A stretch of 64,000 nucleotides of DNA from assembly GCF_007971385.1 (NCBI RefSeq), contig NZ_CP042434.1, positions 434,001 to 498,000 of the forward strand, read 5' to 3'. The first letter of the stretch is position 1. Each line of letters opens with the position of its first letter. A program made the position numbers and the translations under genes. Source of the stretch: Arachidicoccus ginsenosidivorans (lineage in GTDB: Bacteria > Bacteroidota > Bacteroidia > Chitinophagales > Chitinophagaceae). Below are positions 41,004-50,900 of the stretch, piece by piece. The notes beneath the pieces were generated by a model, which saw nothing but the letters and a program-made list of their open reading frames with translations, had not been told where the DNA came from and ran no database searches.

Positions 41004-43196
41004 ATGAACAAGCCTAAATTGATCATCGTTTCCAACCGGCTACCCATTAAAATAGAAATTAAAAAAGGTCAATGGCAAATAAAAACAAGTGAGGGTGGCT
41101 TAGCCACTGGTCTTGGGAGTTTTTACAAGGAAAAAGGAGGGATTTGGATCGGATGGCCTGGTACACAAATAAAGGACAAGGCCATGGCTAGCGAAATTCA
41201 GCAGTCACTTCAGCGCCAATCACTAGAACCGGTTTTTTTGACCCAACAGGAAATTAAAGAATATTATGAAGGTTTTTCTAATCAAACCTTATGGCCATTA
41301 TGCCATTACTTCCCATCCTATGCAAGTTTTGAGAAAAAAAATTGGCTAGCCTACCAATCAGTTAATAGAAAATTCGCAGAGGCAGTTATCCGTATTGCCA
41401 GCCCGGGAGATACGATCTGGGTGCATGATTACCAATTAATGCTGGTGCCTAATTTGATTCGGGAACAATTACCAGATATCAGTATTGGTTACTTCCAGCA
41501 CATACCTTTCCCATCCTATGAAGTCTTTAGGATGATTCCCTGGAGAGAGCAGTTGCTAAAAGGGCTTTTGGGTGCCGATTTGATTGGCTTTCATACCTAT
41601 GATGATGTCAGGCACTTTATCAGTGCCATTTTGCGCATTATGGATGTACAATCCAATATGAATATAATCGCCTTTGGCAAACGCTTAATCACTGCTGAGC
41701 CATTTCCAATGGGTATAGATTTTGACAAATTCCATGACCAGGTCAGTCGTCCTGTTACCCAAAAATATAGTCAGCGGATTATTGAAGGTTTGGAAGGAAA
41801 AAAATTATTGATTTCCATTGACCGGTTGGATTACAGTAAGGGCATTTTACAGCGTTTAAGCGGTTATAACACCTTTTTAAAAGATTATCCAGCATACAGA
41901 GGCAAAATCGTTTTCTATCAATTGATCGTACCTTCAAGAGACAAGGTTCCTGAATATGAACAACTTAAAGAAGATATAGATAAACAGGTATCACATATCA
42001 ATGCCCAGTATAGTACGCTTAGCTGGCAGCCCATACAGTATTTTTACCGTTCATGGGCCTTCGAGATTCTATCAGCTTTGTATTATAGTGCGGATATTGC
42101 ACTGGTAACGCCTATGCGGGATGGCATGAATTTAGTCTGTAAGGAATATATCGCCAGTAAAACGGACAGAGAAGGCGTTTTGATATTAAGTGAAATGGCA
42201 GGCGCTGCCAGAGAACTAACGGAGGCCATTATTATCAATCCAGGAGATGCCGATGGCATGGCCGCGGCTATAAATACGGCACTGCAGATGGATCCCTCAG
42301 AGAAAATGCAGCATATGCAAATCATGCAGGAAAATATAAAAAAATTCAATATACATATGTGGGTTAATAACTTTTTAAATAGCCTTTCCATAGCAAAAGA
42401 GAAACAACAAAAATTATCAACAAGACAAATCAGCCCAGTAAACCTTGACAACTTTACCAAAGCCTATCAGCAGGCAAATAGTCGACTTATATTTTTAGAT
42501 TATGATGGCACCCTGGTACCCTTTGATAAAAACCCTGCTAAGGCAGCGCCCAGTGCTGAACTTATTCAATTATTAAAGGCACTTACCAGTGATACCAAAA
42601 ACAGGATCATTGTCATTAGTGGCCGAAGCAGACAATCACTTGAAACATGGATGCAAGGAATTCCCCTTGATATTATAGCTGAACATGGTGCCTGGACAAA
42701 GAAATTCGGGGAAAAATGGACCATCAGTGAGGCACTGGAAAACAATTGGAAGACGGATGTCAGATCCGTGATGGAACAATATGAACTGCGCACTCCTGGC
42801 TCTTTTATTGAGGAAAAGGATTTTTCCCTGGCCTGGCATTACCGGAAGGCAGAACCCTCTTTGGGTGAACTTAGAGCCAAAGAAATTACCGGTCATTTAA
42901 AACACCTGGTTTCGGACAAAGGACTGCAAGTACTGGAAGGCCATAAAGTTGTTGAAGTAAAAAGTACCATTATCAACAAGGGCAAAGGAGCCGAAAAATG
43001 GCTTCGACAATTTCCTGCCGACTTTTATCTGGCCATAGGTGATGACACCACCGATGAAGATACATTTATGGCCATGCCTCAAAAGGCGATTACCATAAAA
43101 GTAGGCGGCGGCATGAGCCAGGCAAAATATTTTATAGACGACCCGGCTGAAGTTATTATGCTGTTAAAGACCATCAGCCTAAATAAGGATTTATAA
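41004..43196 (+). CDS. Fused trehalose-6-phosphate synthase / phosphatase (OtsA-OtsB)
   Basis: A 730-residue two-domain enzyme that makes trehalose from UDP-glucose and glucose-6-phosphate and then removes the phosphate. The N-terminal GT20 domain shows VSNRLPI, the glycine-rich EGGLATGLGSF, HDYQLML and GFHTYDDVRHF, and the C-terminal DGMNLVCKEY. The phosphatase domain starts near residue 490 with the HAD motif IFLDYDGTL and ends with GDDTTDEDTF. The fusion in one gene is common in this phylum. Trehalose suggests desiccation or osmotic stress. It converges with the GH15 gene, 12 bases apart. Confidence 0.95.
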   Translation: MNKPKLIIVSNRLPIKIEIKKGQWQIKTSEGGLATGLGSFYKEKGGIWIGWPGTQIKDKAMASEIQQSLQRQSLEPVFLTQQEIKEYYEGFSNQTLWPLCHYFPSYASFEKKNWLAYQSVNRKFAEAVIRIASPGDTIWVHDYQLMLVPNLIREQLPDISIGYFQHIPFPSYEVFRMIPWREQLLKGLLGADLIGFHTYDDVRHFISAILRIMDVQSNMNIIAFGKRLITAEPFPMGIDFDKFHDQVSRPVTQKYSQRIIEGLEGKKLLISIDRLDYSKGILQRLSGYNTFLKDYPAYRGKIVFYQLIVPSRDKVPEYEQLKEDIDKQVSHINAQYSTLSWQPIQYFYRSWAFEILSALYYSADIALVTPMRDGMNLVCKEYIASKTDREGVLILSEMAGAARELTEAIIINPGDADGMAAAINTALQMDPSEKMQHMQIMQENIKKFNIHMWVNNFLNSLSIAKEKQQKLSTRQISPVNLDNFTKAYQQANSRLIFLDYDGTLVPFDKNPAKAAPSAELIQLLKALTSDTKNRIIVISGRSRQSLETWMQGIPLDIIAEHGAWTKKFGEKWTISEALENNWKTDVRSVMEQYELRTPGSFIEEKDFSLAWHYRKAEPSLGELRAKEITGHLKHLVSDKGLQVLEGHKVVEVKSTIINKGKGAEKWLRQFPADFYLAIGDDTTDEDTFMAMPQKAITIKVGGGMSQAKYFIDDPAEVIMLLKTISLNKDL

Positions 43197-43208
43197 ACCC
43201 GTCATCTC

Positions 43209-45107
43209 TTAGAAAAAATTGGGATTATTTATTTTCTGGGCAATACGATAGGCGGCATTCATAAGTCCAACATGACTATATGCCTGGGGGAAGTTCCCCC
43301 ATTGGCTGCCGTTTTCGGCATCCACATCCTCACTAAAAAGTCCCAGATGATTGCCATAGGTCAGCAATTTTTCAAATTTCACAATGGCTTCCTCTACCCT
43401 GCCCACGGCCGTGAGGGCTTCAACGTGCCAAAAGGCGGTAATTAAAAAAGTCGTGTCCGGAAAACCAAAATCATCCTCGTGCAGGTATCTGTAAAACAAT
43501 CCTCCGGGCGCCTCCAACTTTTTTTCAACAGCTTTTAAATGATCCTGTGCCTTTTTACCTGCGGGATCCAGATAATGCATCATAATCAATTGTAGTGTAC
43601 TGGCATCCAAATAAGCGGAATCTGTTGCTTGTTGGTACACTTTCCTTTTGGGGTCATAACAAGATTCAATCTTAGCTTCAGCCCTTTCTTTTAAAGCAAC
43701 AGCCCAACGTTCTATTTTTTTGTCCTCAATTCGTTTGGCAATCTTTATAGCTGCAAGGCAGCCTGCCCAATGAAATAAATAGGTATAACAGTGGTAATTC
43801 CTAAAATTACGGAACTCCCATAATCCTGCATCAGGCTCATCCATTACCATATCAATTTTCTTTAAAAGCGAGGCGATCCAAGTGGAAGAGTCCGATTTTT
43901 CGCGGCGTACAAAACGTTCATCTGTATAAAGTGGCAATAAACTCAACATGACCTGACCATAAATATCATTTTGAATATGCGTTGAGGCTTCGTTACCCAC
44001 TCTTACGGGCACATTGCCTAAATAACCAGTAAGACCCAGAATCCTTTCTTTCAGGTTTTTCTCCCCGGCAATACCATATAAAGGCTGATATCGGCCCTTT
44101 TCTTTAACTGAAATATTAGCGATATAATTAAAATAGCCTTCCATTTCCTCAAAGTGACCAATATTATTAAAGGCCAACAAAATATAATAAGCGTCTCTAA
44201 GCCAGCAAAAACGATAATCCCAGTTTCTACCTGAACCAGGCGCTTCAGGAAGTGAGGTTGTACTGGCAGCTATGATCGCACCTGTGTCTTCATATTGATG
44301 AATTTTAAGCACAAGGGCACTGCGAATCACTTGCGTTTGATACATGTTGCCTATGCTGGTTTTTTTCACCCACGCACCCCAGTATAATTGGGTCTTATGT
44401 AAAAAATCCTCTACTGTACTTGCCAGCGGGGCTTCTAATGGGCTGCCATAGGTCAGGACAAGATATTTGGTATCCGTAAGTACGCTATATTCACCCGCAA
44501 GTATATGGTTAATGGAAAAATCCGTTGTCAGTCTGATGGGATTACCTGCCCCAAAGTAATCGATATGATTACTTGCGGGATAAGCATCGAGCTGCTTATT
44601 TCCATACTCAGCCACTGGTTTGCAAGTTACCTTCACTCTGGGATTTCCGTCAAGCGGTTCTACCTTACGAATTAACATAAGCGGCTTAAAATACCGATCG
44701 TACAAATTAAAGCGCGGCGCAAAATCTGTAACCTTATATCTGCCCTCACTACACGTTATTTCGGTGCAAAGGATATTGGTATTTTCTTTATAATATTGAT
44801 GACTGGTAAACTTCCCTTCTGGTAAAATAGAAAACGCTCCACCCTTTTGCTGATCCACGAGTCCACCAAAAATAAAGCTGCTGTCAAAACGAGGCATACA
44901 CATCCAACATATATTTGTATTAGTCATAATATGGGCTAAATAAGAACAGTTCCCTATAAGTCCAAATGGGTAGGTATGTCGCTTAGATCTTTTAACTGAT
45001 TTTTCTGCTTTTTCAGTTCCTTTGGCTGATTTTACGGCCTGGTCGGCTTTTTTTGCGGATGCTATTATTGAGTTAGTCGTTGTTTTCTTTTTTACACTTT
45101 TGGCCAT
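43209..45107 (-). CDS. GH15 family glycoside hydrolase (glucoamylase/trehalase type)
   Basis: This 632-residue soluble protein has the family-15 layout: an N-terminal beta-sandwich (IGNCSYLAHI near residue 50) and an (alpha/alpha)6 barrel with GSGRNWDYRFCWLRDAYYIL (catalytic region, near residue 297), DAGLWEFR and DVDAENGSQWGNFPQAYSHVGL near the end, the second catalytic Glu area. Bacterial GH15 enzymes include trehalases, and the convergent otsAB gene supports this reading; a glucoamylase role is the alternative. The first 45 residues are Lys/Ala/Ser-rich and appear disordered. Confidence 0.88.
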   Translation of the reverse strand: MAKSVKKKTTTNSIIASAKKADQAVKSAKGTEKAEKSVKRSKRHTYPFGLIGNCSYLAHIMTNTNICWMCMPRFDSSFIFGGLVDQQKGGAFSILPEGKFTSHQYYKENTNILCTEITCSEGRYKVTDFAPRFNLYDRYFKPLMLIRKVEPLDGNPRVKVTCKPVAEYGNKQLDAYPASNHIDYFGAGNPIRLTTDFSINHILAGEYSVLTDTKYLVLTYGSPLEAPLASTVEDFLHKTQLYWGAWVKKTSIGNMYQTQVIRSALVLKIHQYEDTGAIIAASTTSLPEAPGSGRNWDYRFCWLRDAYYILLAFNNIGHFEEMEGYFNYIANISVKEKGRYQPLYGIAGEKNLKERILGLTGYLGNVPVRVGNEASTHIQNDIYGQVMLSLLPLYTDERFVRREKSDSSTWIASLLKKIDMVMDEPDAGLWEFRNFRNYHCYTYLFHWAGCLAAIKIAKRIEDKKIERWAVALKERAEAKIESCYDPKRKVYQQATDSAYLDASTLQLIMMHYLDPAGKKAQDHLKAVEKKLEAPGGLFYRYLHEDDFGFPDTTFLITAFWHVEALTAVGRVEEAIVKFEKLLTYGNHLGLFSEDVDAENGSQWGNFPQAYSHVGLMNAAYRIAQKINNPNFF

Positions 45108-45220
45108 AATACTATATTTTTAGTTTCTGAATAATACCGATCAGCTTATTTGCATTTTCATCTTAATGGAAAAAATTTGGGCTGGGCTCCAAACAACACT
45201 GATCACTGTACCCAATGCTG

Positions 45221-45236
45221 GGGAAATAATTCCCCA
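45221..45236. repeat. 16-base palindromic element, copy 2
   Basis: GGGAAATAATTCCCCA is identical to 28774-28789. Here a further G precedes it, making GGGGAAATAATTCCCC a perfect-armed palindrome. It lies 114 bases upstream of the GH15 gene on the minus strand. Confidence 0.5.
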
Positions 45237-45274
45237 TCGCCTAATAGATTAATTCTGGTGTCATTTTGATCAGA

Positions 45275-45700
45275 TTAATCCTTTAAGTCGTCCGTCAGCT
45301 TTCTTTCGCTTTCCATTAATTCCGATTTTTGGGCCCTGATTTTCTCAACCAGGGTATTATCCAAATCAATTCCCTCGGTCAGCAAATGATTATAATGCGC
45401 GATTCTTTTTATTTCTTGTTGAAGCAGGATTAGAAAAGTCGCCTGATCACTTTGATTTGGGTCAAAATTATCCTGCTCCTGCCTGGTATAGTCCATGGAT
45501 GCAGATCCTATAGATCCACCATAGAGCTTAAGGAAATAAGTTAATTCCATTACAAAGCCTTCACTTTGGCTGGATAGCTTCAGTAATAATTTCCTTTTTT
45601 CCGGGCAACTGACCAATTTAGCGGCAAACTCGTATCCATGCCTGCGCTCCATATTGATTTCAATAAGCTTTCGTATGATATTTTCTGATAATCTTTCCAT
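45275..45700 (-). CDS. DUF2383/PA2169-like ferritin-like helical protein
   Basis: This 141-residue protein is predicted as four helices with no signal peptide: IIRKLIEINMERRHGYEFAAKL, then CPEKRKLLLKLSSQSEGFVMEL, and an acid-rich C-terminal half. The alternation of Glu, His and Lys in the first two helices fits the DUF2383 (PA2169) bundle found in stress clusters, though metal ligands are not clear. The 178-residue protein at 30355 has a similar opening. It lies downstream of a strongly acidic protein gene on the same strand. Function unknown. Confidence 0.6.
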   Translation of the reverse strand: MERLSENIIRKLIEINMERRHGYEFAAKLVSCPEKRKLLLKLSSQSEGFVMELTYFLKLYGGSIGSASMDYTRQEQDNFDPNQSDQATFLILLQQEIKRIAHYNHLLTEGIDLDNTLVEKIRAQKSELMESERKLTDDLKD

Positions 45701-45723
45701 TTATCTATTTCAGCAGCTGCTCA

Positions 45724-46155
45724 TTAATCTTCATTATCATCATAAATATTCGAGTCTTCCTCTGACTGACCGATATCCAGATCTCCTCCCATCATATCTT
45801 CTTTTTCATTTAAGGGCGTCCCATCCAGATCCGAATCGTCAAGGGTTGTCATATCGGCCATATCATCTTGCTCATCAGGCATTCGAGTAGCAGCGTTTTC
45901 CAGATCTGCTATTTCCTCAGCAGATACATTATCAGCACCATCTGCTATCACCCCTTCCTCATCACTTGCGCTTACCCCGTCATCGGCGTCTCCAAAAACA
46001 TCTTCATTGTCGTTAGCAATAGAAGCGGTATCTGCCTTGGAAAGTGATTCTGTCTGATCCCGCATAGCGTCAATATATTTTTCATCTGCCAGCTTATCTA
46101 ATTTTGCAGGGTCAGTGTCCCTGATTTTATCGTCTTGATATTCTTGATTACCCAT
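45724..46155 (-). CDS. Strongly acidic low-complexity protein
   Basis: This 143-residue protein is rich in Asp, Glu, Ser and Ala with no hydrophobic core: DGVSASDEEGVIADGADNVS and DDSDLDGTPLNEKEDMMGG are typical. It should be disordered and soluble. It shares an operon with the DUF2383-like gene (23 bases apart). Acidic disordered proteins of this kind often act in stress or desiccation tolerance, but no family is recognised and this is inference. A TGG-N8-TTG sequence, TGGCATATCAATTGT (46181-46195), lies upstream. Confidence 0.6.
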   Translation of the reverse strand: MGNQEYQDDKIRDTDPAKLDKLADEKYIDAMRDQTESLSKADTASIANDNEDVFGDADDGVSASDEEGVIADGADNVSAEEIADLENAATRMPDEQDDMADMTTLDDSDLDGTPLNEKEDMMGGDLDIGQSEEDSNIYDDNED

Positions 46156-46307
46156 TATTATTTATTTTTTTAAATTAAAAACAATTGATATGCCAGAGCT
46201 AAGAAAGTCATCAATCTTAACCTTACCCATGGTTAAATCTCAAAATCAGTATTATGGAATAATATTTGACCTTTGGTTCTTATTATTAACTCTTGAAACT
46301 TATTTAT

Positions 46308-46562
46308 ATGAACCGCAAAAAGGATATTAAAACAGAAAAAGAAATAGCCATAAATACAAGTACCTGTAATCAGCAATTCCCGACAAATTTGTTATTAAGT
46401 TTTACGGCCGCTACCCTATGCTCAGCACTAAGCGTTAAGTTTCTCAAAAAAGGCGAACTCGCATTAATGACCACGCTAATGGTTATGCCGCTGGCCATTA
46501 TATATTTAAACAAAAGAGCAGCGCAAAAGAAATTTAAATGGACTAAAGCGCCCATTTTTTAG
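46308..46562 (+). CDS. Small membrane protein, probably general-stress associated
   Basis: An 84-residue protein with a polar N-terminus (residues 1-25), then two hydrophobic segments (LLLSFTAATLCSALSV and ELALMTTLMVMPLAIIYLN) and a basic tail. The ATG at 46308 is preferred; the in-frame TTG at 46293 adds five residues. I recognise no family. It converges with an lmo0937-type gene and ends at a hairpin. TGGAATAATATTTGA (46255-46269) lies upstream. Confidence 0.5.
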   Translation: MNRKKDIKTEKEIAINTSTCNQQFPTNLLLSFTAATLCSALSVKFLKKGELALMTTLMVMPLAIIYLNKRAAQKKFKWTKAPIF

Positions 46563-46591
46563 ACAAATAGGGCCGAGACTCTATTTGTCTA
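46560..46591 (+). terminator. Hairpin after the small membrane-protein gene
   Basis: A perfect 11-bp stem (46560-46570 with 46581-46591) and a 10-base loop starting within the stop codon. The following CTATTTATCATT is only moderately T-rich. It may serve both convergent genes. Confidence 0.55.
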
Positions 46592-46666
46592 AGCCCTATT
46601 TATCATTTAATAAACAAAGGAAATAAATTGTTCTGTAAACTGCTTACTCTACATGACATGCTGAAA

Positions 46667-46822
46667 TTAAACAGCCTTACCACCTCTTATTACACGAATT
46701 AAAATAGCAATAATCGCAATTACCAATAAAATATGGATTAGACCACCGGCGCTATAAACAAAAAAGCCCAGAATCCATCCAATGATCAAAATAACGGCCA
46801 CTACATATAAAAGATTAGACAT
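46667..46822 (-). CDS. lmo0937-type mini membrane protein
   Basis: This 51-residue hydrophobic protein starts MSNLLYVVAVILIIGWILGF, continues through VYSAGGLIHILLVIAIIAIL and ends in a basic IRVIRGGKAV. Two membrane helices joined by a Gly-rich turn, and the WILGFF / GGLIHILLVIA pattern, are characteristic of the lmo0937-type proteins found widely in Bacteroidota and Firmicutes, often with stress genes. It is probably co-transcribed with the gene 44 bases upstream. Exact function is not known. Confidence 0.85.
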   Translation of the reverse strand: MSNLLYVVAVILIIGWILGFFVYSAGGLIHILLVIAIIAILIRVIRGGKAV

Positions 46823-46866
46823 AAAATAAAGGTTTTAATGAATAAAATAAGTGCTTAAGCGAATGT

Positions 46867-47205
46867 TTATAAATCAAATTCAATTTGATCCTCACGTCCC
46901 TCTACAGGTATATTGCGCATAAAGTTGTTATACTCGGGGCCATGGTTGCTAACCGCTCCATATGCATCCAATGTATAACCAATCAAACCATCATCCGCTT
47001 TAATCACATAAAGAACTGATGAATCATCAGGATTCGAATCGCCTTCAAAACGGTAGGTTCTGATTATTTTCAAATCTCCAGGCTGATAATCTTTCCCCTT
47101 GCCGGCATTAAATCCTTTTTCGCTCCATTTAAATTCTGTGTCCAGTTTTCGTTCTCGAAGCTTCTCCATTACCGAAGTCAGCGTCGTTAAATCTCCAGTT
47201 TCCAT
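46867..47205 (-). CDS. Conserved small hypothetical protein
   Basis: A 112-residue soluble protein with no signal or membrane segment: METGDLTTLTSVMEKLRERK, then a beta-rich part with LKIIRTYRFEGDSNPDDSSV and YVIKADDGLIGYTLDAYGA, and a conserved-looking C-terminus. I recognise no family. Its neighbours are stress-type small proteins, which suggests but does not prove a related role. Confidence 0.6.
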   Translation of the reverse strand: METGDLTTLTSVMEKLRERKLDTEFKWSEKGFNAGKGKDYQPGDLKIIRTYRFEGDSNPDDSSVLYVIKADDGLIGYTLDAYGAVSNHGPEYNNFMRNIPVEGREDQIEFDL

Positions 47206-47262
47206 AATAATATTATTTGGTTATAAATAAGGGTTCTTCAATTTAGGGAAACCACATAGTGA

Positions 47263-47448
47263 TTACTTTTTGCTGCTTTTTTTCTTTGGCACTTTTGCGC
47301 CTTCCATTCTTGCTTCTGATAAACCAATGGCCACAGCCTGCTTAGGGTTGGTGACTTTTTTTCCACTGCCACTTTTTAGTTTACCTTCTTTCATTTCATG
47401 CATGGATTTTTCCACTTTCTCTTCTGCTTTATGACTATACTTTGCCAT
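47263..47448 (-). CDS. DUF6496-like lysine-rich small protein
   Basis: A 61-residue basic protein: MAKYSHKAEEKVEKSMHEMK, then SGSGKKVTNPKQAVAIGLSEAR and a Lys-rich end (VPKKKSSKK). The NPKQAVAIGLSEARM block is the signature of the DUF6496 group seen across Bacteroidota and Proteobacteria. It is first of a three-gene run of small stress-type genes on the minus strand. TGGCAGATTTTTTGG (47479-47493) lies 31 bases upstream. Role unknown. Confidence 0.75.
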   Translation of the reverse strand: MAKYSHKAEEKVEKSMHEMKEGKLKSGSGKKVTNPKQAVAIGLSEARMEGAKVPKKKSSKK

Positions 47449-47789
47449 GATTTTACGCTTTGTTTCTGTGATATTAATCCAAAAAATCTGCCAGAAAGAT
47501 TTAGCTGTAAAATTGACGTCTTCCAGGCATTAATGGGTAATGCTTTCTACACAAATGGTAAAATCCGCACTTACTTATTCTTAGTCAGTCATTTTTGAGT
47601 AGGTTATAAAAGGTTTTGGTTAAAGATGCATTCGTTAAATCCATTCAGGCATATATCAACTTTAAAAGATCCCGTAAATTATATCATTTAAATAAGGCAC
47701 GCAAAAAGAAAGTTAATCCAAAAAATTTAACTGTTTAGCTACAAAATGCAGCTTTCAGTTCAAATGAATTGTTATTATCCTTTAATGTA

Positions 47790-47881
47790 TTTGGATAATT
47801 GAATGTCTTAGCGGAACTTTATAGTTCTCATAAGCAGTTAGTTTTGGTTGCGGCCCTGGTTTCTACCAGGGCTTATTTTTT
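47790..47881 (+). ncRNA. Candidate small RNA with two hairpins and an intrinsic terminator
   Basis: The gap 47449-47911 holds no gene, yet at its right end the plus strand has a strong terminator: GCCCTGGT (47853-47860) pairs with ACCAGGGC (47865-47872) around TTCT, followed by TTATTTTTTTT. A second hairpin, GAACT (47814-47818) with AGTTC (47823-47827), precedes it. No plus-strand gene lies upstream, so a short structured transcript is likely. A weak promoter match (TGTATTTG, about 47787) lies just before. The start is approximate. The minus-strand alternative, a recB terminator, lacks a T tail. Confidence 0.4.
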
Positions 47882-47911
47882 TTATATCAATTCAATCTAA
47901 ATTTTACCCTT

Positions 47912-50900
47912 CTAATAATCAGTGATTTCTGATGTCTTTGTACTCCATAAGGCAATTAAGGAAGCAATTATGTTCTCAGGCGGTTTCACAAAATAAATTC
48001 CCGATCCACTTCCAGCACGGACACCTCTTACAAAATAATACAATACACCTCCGAAATCTCTTTCATAATCAAAGTCTTCTAATCTTTCTATCAAATATTT
48101 GACCGTTGCTACTGTATATATTAAATATTGCAAATGATAATTATGTCTGGACATTTCTTGTTCCAGGTTCCTAGCAGCATAATCAGACAATTCGCCCCCT
48201 AAATAAGTAGATTTCCAGTCCAGTACGTAATATTTACCGCTGTGCTCAAAAAGCATATCTATTTTTCCATTCATCATACCTTCCCAGCCCAGGGAATGAT
48301 TTGTTTGCAATACCGCTTTATCACCAATAAGTGTACTTAAATCACTTCTATTAAACAAGTGCACCGGAAAATCAAATTCAAATTCATTTAATCTTTTATC
48401 CATACTCGTCTGACTCAGTGAAAATTGTCCATTATCCGTTTTTATGGTAGCAAAAGAAGTGTGTTCCAGTAGCTCCAACAGCATGGGCTCATAAAGAGCA
48501 GCATCATGCGGTGCATATCTTGACACTGCTTTTTGAATTTCTTTTGACCACGCGCCGGATTGTTCAAAACTTATATGTTCAAAAACGTCATGTAAAAGAT
48601 TACCCGTAATATTACCTCGCCGTAAGACCTGAAAAACAAACTGATCATAGGTACTGCCAGGATTTCTGGATTCATAAGGACTATGGACGGATGGTGCCGC
48701 CGCTAAATAGGTATAGCTGAGTTTACGCCAGTTATTTTCTAGTAAAACAAACGAAACTGTATCCTTTTTTGGTGTTGATGTGATTTGAATATCCTTTTCT
48801 TTTCGCTTATATCTAAAACCTTCCGGTACAATTAAGGGTTCCATAAAGCGTATCCCTTCGGGTAGATTTTCTTTAAATGCGTTTAAAAACGCATAGAATG
48901 CACAATGCTGCTTTTTATTTGAATAAGTGGAACTATAAATAAAACAGGCATACACCCCTCTAGTCAGGATAACATAAAGCATTCTTCTGTTTTCCTGCAT
49001 CCTTTGTGTATCATATTGCTCCAGGTCTTCCCCAATTAACAAATCAGCCGGGATTACCTCATCCACACCCGCTTTATTTTTAAAAACAAAAAAGTTTTCA
49101 TGTCCATTTTGGGTCATCAGGTCCATGGCATGGGTCAAAACAATATTAAATTGCAGTCCTTTGCTTTTATGCACAGTCATGATCGTTACCGACTGATCAT
49201 CACTCTCTACCCGTTGTTCATACTCGTCCCCTTCTGCAATGGGATCCTCAATACTGCGACTGAGCCAATCTTTTAATTCTACAGGTGATAACTTCTTATT
49301 AGATTGTTGTTTGTAGAGTAACTCAATAAGCTGATATAAGTTAGATATGATCCTTTCTCCATTTCTGGTTCTGGGATCTGTCAAATAGTTTTCCACCTTA
49401 TAATCAGCAATAAATGAAAATAGTGCTTTATATACCCCGTTTTTCTCCCAGGCAAGTTTATACGCGCCAAACCGTCTGGTGGTAATAACATCATCCTGAT
49501 TTAACACATCCTGAATGCTCATTCCCGTAATGGAGGTTAACAGGGCTTTGTTGATGGCATTTCTGGATTGCTCCAAAATGGCGTCCAACACATACAAAAC
49601 TTCTTTCGCTTCCTCCGTTTCCAAAATCTTCGCATTGCCGATTACAACGGACGGAATCCCGTACCTGGATAACGCCTTTTTAAGTGGAATCATGTCGCGG
49701 TTTCTACGGACTAAAATTCCTAAATCACTCGGTCTGACAGGCCTCGATTCATAAACTTCTTCTCCAGCCGCATTTTTTACGATCGTCTCTATGCTGTATT
49801 TTCCACTTAAAATGGCCGCTACCTGAGCCACAAGGGCGTTTTCTACCTCCGCCATATTTGGCTGTTCGGTTATAGTAATAACAGGAAAAGTGTCCTTATC
49901 ACATAATAATCGTCCTTTTTTGTTCCCCGCTGGAGCGGTTACTAAATGGTAATGAATGCCCTGAGGGTTATCCTTATAATAAAAGGTATCAAAATCAGCG
50001 GTAGGCATAAAAAAGCCATTCATTGCGGCTATAAAATCATTCGTTGACCTGTAATTAACATGCATCCCATATTTACGATCCACATGCTCACCGGCTTTTA
50101 GATAGGTATCAATATCGGCTTTGCGCCATGCATAGATGCTTTGTTTGGGATCTCCGATATAAAACACCACGGTGTCCTTACCAAAGGCAGTATTAAAGAT
50201 TTCATATTGCTTGCGATCGGTATCCTGAAACTCATCGATAAATACCACTTTAAATTTCTTTCGAATGGCATTAATAAGCGCCGGATTATCTTCCAAACAC
50301 AGCCGTTGATATAGCTGCTCAATTAGATCATCAAAACATAATTGCCCGTGTTTTTCTTTATAGGCCGATACAGAAGGGCCAATAATAGAGGTAGCTGCTG
50401 CATAAATATGATGCATTAGCTGTGTTTGTGCCTCATTTAATGCGTCGCTGAGTGGCGCTAACTTGTTCGCAATCTCTAGTAATTCAGGGAATGCCCGCTC
50501 TAAATACTGAGGTGGCTTCTCAAATTTTGTCCAAAAAGTTTCTAAAAAAGCGGTGGGTTGATCTATTAATGGGCCAAAAGTTTTAATAGCATTTTTCTCA
50601 CGGCTGACCCACATTTCCAAAGTCTGTCTGTCTGCACACATATCCAGCATTTGTTGGTTCAGAGACGCAATATCCTGTTGTAAAGTCTGTGTGGAAGACC
50701 TACAGCCGTCAAAAAACGCTTCATCTAATGGATAAGACTGATTGGGATCATAATTATAAATGGGCTTTCCTGAAAAATAATCACCAATTACTTTACTTAA
50801 ATCAGCCCTATTCAACCTACCTGCGAGCAACTGTAAAAAATCAAGTGGCATGACCGCTATATTGGAACGCCAAAACTGATTTAACTGTGTCGTAATTACT

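Noticed and set aside
46293..46307. TTG start five codons upstream of the small membrane protein
   Set aside because: The ATG at 46308 is sufficient and the extra residues add nothing conserved.
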